The position numbers were made by a program, and so were the translations under genes. Of a stretch of 11,684 nt of DNA, positions 5,676 to 11,684 are shown piece by piece. This DNA comes from Chloroflexota bacterium (GTDB lineage Bacteria; Chloroflexota; Limnocylindria; Limnocylindrales; CSP1-4). The stretch lies in NCBI GenBank assembly GCA_016875645.1, contig VGPE01000070.1:1-11684 (forward strand), given 5' to 3'. Position 1 is the stretch's first letter; every line of letters starts with the position of its first letter. The notes under the pieces were generated by a model. The model ran no database searches. It was not told where the DNA came from and was given only the letters and a program-made list of their open reading frames with translations.

Positions 5676-7298
5676 ATGGACTGGGCGGACGAACTGGCGG
5701 CATCGGTCAGTGGACCGCAGGTCGTCAACGATTCCAAGACGCCGTCAGGCACCGTCCACGTGGGCAGCCTCCGCGGGCCGGTCGTGCACGACGCGATCTG
5801 GCGTGCCCTGCGCGATCGCGGCACGCCCGCCCGATTCCTCTACGGCGTGGACGATCTCGACGCCATGGATGCCGCGAGCCTGCTGACCCCGGACGCGGTC
5901 GATCGCTACATGGGGGTTCCGCTGGCGGACGTGCCCGCGCCGCCCGGCAGCGATGCTCCCAACTACGCCCGCCACTTCGTGGGGCAGCTGTTCTTCCCCA
6001 CGTTCGAGCGGCTGGGCATCCGGCCCGAGTTCTACTGGATGAGCGAGGTCTATCGCTCCGGGGCGCTGGACGTGCTCATCCGCCGTGCGCTTGACCGGGC
6101 GGACGTGGTCCGCGACATCTACCGCCGCGTCAGCCGGGTCGAGAAGCCGTCAGGCTGGCTGCCGATCCAGCCCATCTGCGAGAACTGTGGGCGCGTTGGC
6201 ACGACGATCGCCACCGACTGGGACGGCGAGACGGTGCGCTACCAGTGCCTGCCGGACCTCGTCAAGTGGGCGACGGGGTGTGGCCACAACGGGCGCCTCT
6301 CGCCGTTCGGGGGTCGGGCCGCGCTGCCCTGGAACCTCGACTGGGCCGCCAAGTGGAGCCACTTCGGGATCACGATCGAGGGCTGCGGCAAGGACCTCGC
6401 GACGGCGGGCGGGAGCCGGGACCGCAGTGACGCGATCGCGCGCGACGTGTTCGAGCGCGAGCCGCCAAGCAACGTCGCGTACGAGTTCCTCAACGTGGGC
6501 GGCCGCAAGATGTCCACCTCCAGGGGAACTGGCGCCGCCGCGCACACCATCGCCGAGGTCGTGCCGCCCGAGCAGCTGCGCTTCCTGTTCCTGCGGCCGC
6601 GCCCCAACCAGGCCATCGAGTTCAACCCTGACGGAACGGACGCGATCCCGCGCCTGTTCGACGAGTTCGACCGGATCGCCGACGCCACCGCCGGCCGCGA
6701 GGTCCGGGGTGAGCTGCCGCCGCACCCGGAGCGCCTGTTCGAGCTCTCGCTCGTCGATCCCGACGCGGACGTCCCGGCCGAGGCGGCTGCCTTCCGGCCG
6801 GCGTTCGGGCACCTCTCGCTGCTGGTCCAGGTGCCCGGGGTGGACGTCGCCGAGCAGATGGCGGCCGAGAAGGGGTCGCCCCTCACCGCGGCCGAGCAGA
6901 CGCTGCTCGCGGGGCGGATCGCTGCCGTCCGCCGCTGGCTCGAGACGTACGCCCCCGAAAGCGCGCGCTACGCCGTCATGGATGACCTCCCGGCGGAGGC
7001 GGCCCGTCTCGGCGAGGACCAGCGGCTCTTCCTCGGGGCGCTCGCACTCCGCGTCGACGAGGGCACCCCGCACGCCGGCGCCGAGTGGCAGGCTGCGATC
7101 TTCGCCGTGGCCACCTCGGCCGGATTGCCCGCCGGCCGGGCGTTCGGCGCGCTCTACCTGGCCTTCCTCGGCCGCACCAACGGTCCGCGGGCAGGCTGGC
7201 TGCTCGCCAGCCTCGATCCCGGGTTCGTCGCCCGCCGCCTTCGCGAGGCCGCGGGCTGGCGTCCGGCAGAGGCCGTGCCGGCCGGCGACGGCCGATGA
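5676..7298 (+). CDS. lysS: Lysine--tRNA ligase, class I
   Basis: It charges tRNA-Lys with lysine using ATP in the cytosol (EC 6.1.1.6). This is the class I (Rossmann-fold) enzyme typical of archaea and scattered in bacteria (also called lysK), not the common class II form. Signatures are Thr-Pro-Ser-Gly-Thr-Val-His-Val-Gly-Ser (22-31, the HIGH-like motif) and Lys-Met-Ser-Thr-Ser (278-282, KMSKS). A Cys-x2-Cys pair (Cys-Glu-Asn-Cys-Gly) lies before the second motif, with further Cys residues that could complete a zinc site. The C-terminal half is the helical anticodon-binding region. The length of 540 residues is normal. ATG 5676 follows GAGG at 5666-5669 with six-base spacing. It is probably co-transcribed with serS, which starts seven bases after its stop. 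No missing catalytic motif is seen. Confidence 0.96.
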   Translation: MDWADELAASVSGPQVVNDSKTPSGTVHVGSLRGPVVHDAIWRALRDRGTPARFLYGVDDLDAMDAASLLTPDAVDRYMGVPLADVPAPPGSDAPNYARHFVGQLFFPTFERLGIRPEFYWMSEVYRSGALDVLIRRALDRADVVRDIYRRVSRVEKPSGWLPIQPICENCGRVGTTIATDWDGETVRYQCLPDLVKWATGCGHNGRLSPFGGRAALPWNLDWAAKWSHFGITIEGCGKDLATAGGSRDRSDAIARDVFEREPPSNVAYEFLNVGGRKMSTSRGTGAAAHTIAEVVPPEQLRFLFLRPRPNQAIEFNPDGTDAIPRLFDEFDRIADATAGREVRGELPPHPERLFELSLVDPDADVPAEAAAFRPAFGHLSLLVQVPGVDVAEQMAAEKGSPLTAAEQTLLAGRIAAVRRWLETYAPESARYAVMDDLPAEAARLGEDQRLFLGALALRVDEGTPHAGAEWQAAIFAVATSAGLPAGRAFGALYLAFLGRTNGPRAGWLLASLDPGFVARRLREAAGWRPAEAVPAGDGR

Positions 7299-7305
7299 GC
7301 GCCCG

Positions 7306-8661
7306 ATGAGCGTCGGTTCGGCCCGCCTGCGCGAGGACGGCGATCGGATCCGCCAGGGTGCGATCGACAAGGGCGAGGACCCAGCGTTCGTCGACCAGGC
7401 GCTGGCCCTCGACCAGCGCCGGCGGGAGCTGCTGAGTGAGGGCGACCGGCTCAAGGCCGAGCGCAACACCGCCTCGAAGCAGATCGGCGAGGCGATCCGC
7501 GCCGGAGCGGCGCCCGGTGGCCCGGAGGTGGCGGCCCTTCGGCAGGCATCGACCGACGCCGGCGCCCGGATCACCGCGATCGACGCCGAGCTGGCGGCGG
7601 TCGAGGCCGGCCTCGACGACCTGCTGCTCCGGATCCCGAACCCGGCCGACTCGGACGTCCCGGTCGGCGGCGAAGAGGCGAACGTCACGGTTCGCGTCTG
7701 GGGCGACCAGCTCGGGCGGGTCGAGCCGTTCGAGGGCGAGCTGGGTGCCGACGCCCGGCCGGGCGCGGCGACGTGGGAGCGGCGGCCGCATTGGGAGCTC
7801 GCCGAGCGCCTGCGCATGTTCGACCTTGAGCGCGGTGCCAAGATCACCGGCACCGGCTTCCCGGTCTATCGCGGCGCCGGGGCGGCCCTCCAGCGCGCGC
7901 TGATCGACTGGTTCCTGGAGGTCCACACCCGCGAGCACGGCATGATCGAGATCTGGCCGCCGGCGGTCGTGAACCAGGCCTCGGCGCGCGGCACCGGCCA
8001 GATCCCCGACAAGGAAGACCAGATGTACATCGTCGGGCGCGACGACCTGTACCTGGTTCCCACGGCGGAGGTGCCGGTCACCAACCTCCACCGCGACGAG
8101 ATCCTCGAGGCGGCCGAGCTACCGGTCCGCTACGCCGCCTATTCGCCGTGCTTCCGGCGCGAGGCCGGGGCAGCGGGCCGGGACACCCGCGGGATCATGC
8201 GCGTCCACCAATTCGACAAGGTGGAGATGGTCTTCTTCGAGCGCCCGGAGGACTCCGAACGGGCCCTCGAGCAGCTGACCGGCTTCGCCGAGACGCTCCT
8301 CCAGCGGCTCGGCCTGGCCTACCGCGTCCTGCTCATGGCGACCCGCGAGATGGGCTTCGTCCAGGCCCGCAAGTACGACCTCGAGGTCTGGGCGCCGGGC
8401 GTCGAGCGCTGGCTGGAGGTCAGCTCCTGCTCGAACTTCCGCGACTACCAGGCGCGCCGGATGGCGATCCGCTACCGGCCGGGGCCGGGCGCCCGCCCGG
8501 AGCTGGTCCATGCGCTCAACGGGTCGGGCCTCGCCCTGCCGCGGACCGTCGCCGCGATCCTCGAGACCTTCCAGCAGCCCGACGGCTCGGTGATCGTGCC
8601 CGAGGTGCTCCGCTCCCGGATGGGCACCGACCGGATCGTTCCCGGGGCAGCCGCGGGCTGA
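7306..8661 (+). CDS. serS: Serine--tRNA ligase
   Basis: This class II synthetase charges tRNA-Ser (and tRNA-Sec where present) with serine (EC 6.1.1.11). It has 451 residues, slightly long for the family. An N-terminal antiparallel coiled coil that grips the tRNA long arm spans about residues 5-110. The catalytic domain shows Pro-Thr-Ala-Glu-Val-Pro (Thr253-Glu255, serine binding), motif 2 Phe-Arg-Arg-Glu-Ala-Gly (283-288) and motif 3 Asn-Gly-Ser-Gly-Leu-Ala-Leu-Pro-Arg-Thr (405-414). The frame is open far upstream through lysS, but the protein begins at ATG 7306, seven bases after the lysS stop and without a clear ribosome binding site, which suggests translational coupling. A degraded second copy of its last ~27 codons lies at 10151-10230. 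tRNA-Ser(UGA) is 1.6 kb downstream. Confidence 0.97.
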   Translation: MSVGSARLREDGDRIRQGAIDKGEDPAFVDQALALDQRRRELLSEGDRLKAERNTASKQIGEAIRAGAAPGGPEVAALRQASTDAGARITAIDAELAAVEAGLDDLLLRIPNPADSDVPVGGEEANVTVRVWGDQLGRVEPFEGELGADARPGAATWERRPHWELAERLRMFDLERGAKITGTGFPVYRGAGAALQRALIDWFLEVHTREHGMIEIWPPAVVNQASARGTGQIPDKEDQMYIVGRDDLYLVPTAEVPVTNLHRDEILEAAELPVRYAAYSPCFRREAGAAGRDTRGIMRVHQFDKVEMVFFERPEDSERALEQLTGFAETLLQRLGLAYRVLLMATREMGFVQARKYDLEVWAPGVERWLEVSSCSNFRDYQARRMAIRYRPGPGARPELVHALNGSGLALPRTVAAILETFQQPDGSVIVPEVLRSRMGTDRIVPGAAAG

Positions 8662-8683
8662 CCGCAGCGAAGGTGCCGCGCCC

Positions 8684-8712
8684 CCGGGCTGCCGGCTCTC
8701 CTGGCTGCCCGG
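8684..8712 (+). terminator. Strong hairpin downstream of serS
   Basis: It lies 22 bases after the serS stop. Outer arms CCGGGC (8684-8689) and GCCCGG (8707-8712) and inner arms GCCGG (8691-8695) and CTGGC (8701-8705) are separated by one T-T mismatch. They stack into a stem of about 11 pairs around the loop CTCTC. There is no T-tract, as is common in high-GC genomes, so it is a likely but not certain end of the greA-lysS-serS transcript. Confidence 0.5.
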
Positions 8713-9089
8713 ACGGGCGGTGAGCGTGCTGGATCGCCCGCCGCCCGGGGACGACGTCAAGCAGCGGATTCGCTCCGTGACGATCGGCGACGGCGTGGAT
8801 GCGGCCGCGGGCGTCGATCACCGCCACGACGCCCGTGGTCTGCGCCGCGAGTGCGCGTCGGCCGGGGACCAGCCCCTGCGCCGGCGGTCCGGAGCTGCCG
8901 GTCGCCCGGCTGGGTCCGAATGGCACTGTCGCTTCCGGCAGGCGTGCTGGACACTCGAGAAGGACCGGCAGTGCGCGTCGCCGGTTGGACTGCCTCGCCA
9001 CCACCCGAGCCGTTGATCCCGATCGGAGTGCATTGCGGACCGCCCGTGCGACCGCCGGTCGGGTCCCCATGGAGGCGAGGAGGTAGGTC
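8713..9089. other. Non-coding stretch of about 380 bases, no gene recognised
   Basis: Open frames exist here (for example plus 8720-9016 and minus 8516-9145), but their products have no motif I recognise. The longer one also runs across the serS 3' end, and GC-rich DNA readily gives such frames. No good -35/-10 pair for the following gene is visible. The only clear signal is the strong ribosome binding site AGGAGGT at 9078-9084 for the gene at 9090. The stretch forms the left part of the segment lying between serS and its relic. Confidence 0.4.
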
Positions 9090-10148
9090 ATGAAGACGGC
9101 GATCACCCTCGCACTGGCCATGCTGGTCGTTTCCGCGGGCGGCATCGCTCAGGCAGCGAGCCACAGCGCGCCGACTGCCAATGGCGCGGCAGCCCTGGGC
9201 AGCGACACGGCGCTGCTGAGCGCGGCCGTCAGCGAGGACCCGGTGGATCCGGGGAACGAACCTGGCACCTGCGCTGCGGCCAGCTTGGCTGCGGCTGTCT
9301 CGAACGCCGGGAGGACAGCGAGCTCAGCCCTCGACGAGGCGGCGACCGCCGACGGGACGACGACCGTCCTGGTGCCGCTGCAGGACACGATCATCACCAT
9401 GGCCCACAGGGGCAACAACGACGGTGCCTGGGGCTACACGTGGATCAAGTGCGGCAACGGCTGCAACCGGGCGCTCTACCGGGCCGACCCGACGCCCCTT
9501 GCCGCGCGGACCGACGACATCATCTCGGCCACCGTTCGGCTGTATATCGCCAAGTCGGCCTTCACCGAGCGCGGGACCATCTTCGCCAGCCGCCCCTACG
9601 ATGCCGCATCGGGCGTCGTGTGGCTGGAAGGCAACGATCGCTTCGACAACTTCAACTACTGCGAGAAGAGCGCGTGGTACCGGGCGCCCAAGAAGGTGGG
9701 CGGCGCGGGCGCCACGTTCAGCTGCCCGCAGGACCCGTGGGCCTGGAACGCGCCCACCATCATCGACTGCCTGACGAAGACGTGGGACGGCGGCTTCCCG
9801 GGCTTCTCGCGGACCGTCACGGCAACCGCCACCCACTACTACAAGGAGCGCGTGCTCTGCTCCACGTCGCTTGCCTGCCTCGGCAAGGGCGGCTCGCCGG
9901 ACAGCTGCTGGAAGACGAGCACCTTCGACGTCACCGCTGACGTGGTCGGCTTCCTGCGCGGCGGTCCTCTTGATGCGAGCTGGCTGGTAAGCCGGCTTGT
10001 CGAATCGGGTGAAGGCGGAGTGTGGTGGTTCTCGCGCGAGTTCAAGTGCATCTCGGGCATCGACGGCTTCGCCCCGATGCTGGTGGTAACCCTGCGCGGC
10101 GAGGCGCCGGTCATCCCGCCGCTGCCGGCGCACTGCGACTCGTACTGA
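9090..10148 (+). CDS. Secreted cysteine-rich DNRLRE-like (CBM96-type) protein
   Basis: A 352-residue protein with a clear Sec signal peptide: Met-Lys-Thr, a hydrophobic core at 4-20 and likely cleavage after Ala-Gln-Ala (20-22). An Ala/Ser-rich linker runs to about 90. The rest has the layout of DNRLRE beta-sandwich domains: Gln-Asp-Thr-Ile-Ile (98-102), Ile-Ile-Ser-Ala-Thr-Val-Arg-Leu-Tyr (144-152), Val-Trp-Leu-Glu-Gly-Asn (177-182), Phe-Asp-Val-Thr-Ala-Asp-Val-Val (279-286) and a final Pro-Met-Leu-Val-Val-Thr-Leu (329-335). Such domains bind carbohydrate or act as extracellular adhesive modules. Eleven Cys (61 to 349) suggest disulfides outside the cell. AGGAGGT lies six bases before the ATG. 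It has no visible catalytic partner and sits between serS and tRNA-Ser. The domain call is from remembered pattern only. Confidence 0.72.
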   Translation: MKTAITLALAMLVVSAGGIAQAASHSAPTANGAAALGSDTALLSAAVSEDPVDPGNEPGTCAAASLAAAVSNAGRTASSALDEAATADGTTTVLVPLQDTIITMAHRGNNDGAWGYTWIKCGNGCNRALYRADPTPLAARTDDIISATVRLYIAKSAFTERGTIFASRPYDAASGVVWLEGNDRFDNFNYCEKSAWYRAPKKVGGAGATFSCPQDPWAWNAPTIIDCLTKTWDGGFPGFSRTVTATATHYYKERVLCSTSLACLGKGGSPDSCWKTSTFDVTADVVGFLRGGPLDASWLVSRLVESGEGGVWWFSREFKCISGIDGFAPMLVVTLRGEAPVIPPLPAHCDSY

Positions 10149-10150
10149 AC

Positions 10151-10230
10151 CGCCCCGACGGCAGCGTCGGCGTCCCGGCGTGCTCCGGCCGCGGATGGGG
10201 ATCGACCGGATCGTTCCCGCGCCGGCCTGA
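10151..10230 (+). pseudogene. serS: Relic of a serS 3' end (frameshifted)
   Basis: This stretch matches the end of the intact serS (about 8575-8661). It first reads Arg-Pro-Asp-Gly-Ser-Val-Gly-Val-Pro, against Gln-Pro-Asp-Gly-Ser-Val-Ile-Val-Pro in SerS. After loss of one base near 10178-10180, it continues Val-Leu-Arg-Pro-Arg-Met-Gly-Ile-Asp-Arg-Ile-Val-Pro-Ala-Pro-Ala and stops at TGA 10228-10230. The run GACCGGATCGTTCCC is identical in both copies. It begins two bases after the stop of the secreted-protein gene and ends 72 bases before tRNA-Ser. The rest of serS is missing, so it makes no protein; it marks an old duplication or insertion boundary. Confidence 0.75.
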
Positions 10231-10289
10231 CCTCGGCCTCGGCTTCGGGGCCCGGCGCCTCCCGGGGCGGCGGCGCTGCGTCGGCCCGC

Positions 10290-10295
10290 TATGCT
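10290..10295 (+). promoter_or_regulatory. Possible -10 box for tRNA-Ser
   Basis: TATGCT matches four of six bases of TATAAT and ends seven bases before the mature tRNA 5' end. No convincing -35 is seen 16-18 bases upstream, so this is a weak call. Confidence 0.3.
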
Positions 10296-10302
10296 CGCGC
10301 AC

Positions 10303-10391
<89 letters not shown>

Positions 10392-10441
10392 CGCGTCGGG
10401 CCGTGGCACACTTCCGCGCGACACATGAGTCCCGACCGTCC

Positions 10442-11632
10442 GTGACCAACCCGCCCGGCAATGAGGTGGCGCCGCAGCTGATCCGCTGTGAGCAGTGCCA
10501 CCACGACGTCCCCGCCCTGGACTTCTGCGTCCGCTGTGGCGATCCGCTGCTGGTCGAGCGCCAGCGCGCGATGCTCGGCCGCCGGGGCGACCACTTCGCC
10601 GCCGACCCCGGCGAGCGGGCGTTCAGCATCCACCTCTCGACGCTGTTCCCGCAGCTGCCCAAGGGCGACATGGGCACGTTCCAGCTGGTACTCGGGATCG
10701 GCCTCGTGGCGATCGTCGGGCTCGCGGCCGCCGGCCTGTACCCGCTCGCGTTCGTGGCCGCGCTGGTGCTCGTCCCGCTGATGATGGTCCTGTACATGTG
10801 GGACGTGGACGTCTACGAGGACGAGCCGCTCCGCGTCATGGCCTACACGGCGGGTTGGGGGATCGTCACCGGCCTCATCGCCGGCCTCCTCATCCGGGCC
10901 CTGGTGCCGCCGGACACAGGCGTCTTCGGCTCCCCGACCAGCGACACGCTCCTGGTCCGCGGCGTCGTGATCCCCCTGGTCGGGGCGGCAGTCATGCTGG
11001 CCGGCCCGCTCGTGCTGCTGCCGTACCGCAAGTTCAACGACGTCCTCGACGGTGCGACGTTCGGGGCGACAGCCGCCGTGACGTTCGTGGCGTCCCAGGC
11101 GTTCGCCCAGGCGATCGACCTGTTCGCAGGCGGCATCCGGCCGGCCGGCGACCCGCTGCCGTGGGTGGCCCGCCTCGTCGCGCTCGGTCTCGCCAACCCG
11201 GTCATCGCCGCCGGCGCCATCGGGTCGGCCGTGGGTGCGATCTGGCTCCGCTACCGCGCGCCGGTCGCCGACCGCCATCGCCTCGGCCTCGTCGGGCGCC
11301 CGGTCGTCGCCGTCATCGCCGCCGCCGTCCTGCTCGTCGCGGCCGCCGCCGGCCAGATCCTGCTGCCGTTCGAGATCTCGCTGGTCTGGCTCGCCATCCT
11401 CGCCGCAGTGGCGATGCTCTGGCTGCGCGCGGTCATCCACCTCGGGCTCCTCCAGGAGGCCGCCGAGATCGAGATCGGCGCTCCGGTCCGGTGTCCGCAC
11501 TGCACGCGGCCCACGCCGGCCCACAGCTTCTGCGGGCACTGCGGCATCTCGTTGCGCGCGACGCCGAAGCTGCGCACGCCGCCGTCCGCCGAACCGGCTG
11601 CCTCGCCCGAGCCTCCGGCGTCCGCGCTGTGA
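10442..11632 (+). CDS. Double zinc-ribbon membrane protein with a PrsW-like core
   Basis: From GTG 10442 it has 396 residues; GTG 10403 would add 13 but starts only 12 bases from the tRNA end, so I prefer the shorter form. A zinc ribbon Cys-x2-Cys-x9-Cys-x2-Cys opens the protein (16-32) and one with identical spacing closes it (351-367), followed by a Pro/Ala-rich tail. About eight membrane segments lie between (roughly 79-98, 100-118, 133-153, 174-194, 205-227, 244-267, 287-307, 312-335). Val-Tyr-Glu-Asp-Glu-Pro-Leu-Arg (124-131) and Phe-Asn-Asp-Val-Leu-Asp-Gly-Ala-Thr-Phe-Gly (198-208) resemble PrsW intramembrane proteases. However, the Glu-Glu-x2-Lys and Glu-Asn motifs of PrsW are replaced (Gly-Ala and Ser-Gln at the expected places), so protease activity looks lost. 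Its role is unknown, perhaps a scaffold or sensor. The PrsW link is from memory and moderate; membrane and zinc-ribbon calls are secure. Confidence 0.8.
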   Translation: MTNPPGNEVAPQLIRCEQCHHDVPALDFCVRCGDPLLVERQRAMLGRRGDHFAADPGERAFSIHLSTLFPQLPKGDMGTFQLVLGIGLVAIVGLAAAGLYPLAFVAALVLVPLMMVLYMWDVDVYEDEPLRVMAYTAGWGIVTGLIAGLLIRALVPPDTGVFGSPTSDTLLVRGVVIPLVGAAVMLAGPLVLLPYRKFNDVLDGATFGATAAVTFVASQAFAQAIDLFAGGIRPAGDPLPWVARLVALGLANPVIAAGAIGSAVGAIWLRYRAPVADRHRLGLVGRPVVAVIAAAVLLVAAAAGQILLPFEISLVWLAILAAVAMLWLRAVIHLGLLQEAAEIEIGAPVRCPHCTRPTPAHSFCGHCGISLRATPKLRTPPSAEPAASPEPPASAL

Positions 11633-11684
11633 CGCCGCCGATTCCCGCCTCGGCCCGGCCGCCCGGGCGCTCGCCGCTGCGCAT
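11629..11684 (+). CDS. Possible start of the next gene (partial)
   Basis: GTG 11629-11631 overlaps the stop of the zinc-ribbon protein (GTGA), the same junction type as P450/MFS in this window. The frame stays open to the right edge and gives 18 Pro/Ala/Arg-rich residues. Nothing can be recognised from so little, and it may be chance. Confidence 0.28.
   Translation, partial: MTPPIPASARPPGRSPLR

Noticed and set aside
6085..7305. Continuous open frame into serS, suggesting a LysRS-SerRS fusion
   Set aside because: This is the shifted frame of lysS; it reads as Ser/Arg/Pro filler, while the true lysS frame has all class I motifs and serS has its own ATG at 7306.
8516..9145. 209-residue minus-strand frame and plus frame 8720-9016 in the serS-DNRLRE gap
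   Set aside because: The minus frame runs over the serS 3' end and the downstream signal peptide; neither shows a recognisable motif or a good ribosome binding site.

Overview
The window is very G+C-rich (roughly 70% by eye), with strong GC3 bias, tightly packed genes, several GTG starts and few Shine-Dalgarno sequences. Class I lysyl-tRNA synthetase, GreA and serS lie together, and the proteins are rich in Ala, Arg and Gly. This suggests a high-GC bacterium such as a soil or freshwater Chloroflexota lineage (Limnocylindria/Ellin6529-like) or an actinobacterium. The taxon is inferred, not proven.

Layout, left to right. (1) 2-3411: a plus-strand operon. It starts with the tail of an upstream gene, then a uridine-phosphorylase-family enzyme, a cytochrome P450 and an MFS transporter. 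The last three are joined by overlapping stop/start codons. (2) 3412-3681: a non-coding stretch with four copies of a dyad-symmetric ~19-bp repeat. (3) 3686-4949: an IS256-family insertion sequence on the minus strand, with an intact DDE transposase and imperfect terminal inverted repeats. A fold-back hairpin ends directly at the transposase start codon. (4) 4950-8712: a housekeeping block made of a promoter with a TTGACA -35 and 17-bp spacer, greA, a GC hairpin, class I lysS, serS, and a strong hairpin after serS. (5) 8713-10148: a non-coding stretch, then a secreted, cysteine-rich DNRLRE-type beta-sandwich protein with its own strong ribosome binding site. (6) 10151-10230: a frameshifted second copy of the serS 3' end, followed by tRNA-Ser(UGA) at 10303-10390. 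(7) 10442-11632: a membrane protein with a zinc ribbon at each end and a PrsW-like core lacking the protease's catalytic residues. A further gene may begin at 11629.

The most striking observation is the serS 3'-end relic just after the secreted-protein gene. It implies that the 1.5-kb segment holding that gene was inserted between serS and the serine tRNA, or arose by partial duplication of serS. Other points are a P450 with altered I-helix and ExxR motifs, a GreA with Asn at the usual catalytic Asp, and the dead PrsW-like protein flanked by two matching zinc ribbons. I found no CRISPR array, phage module or complete new defence system.
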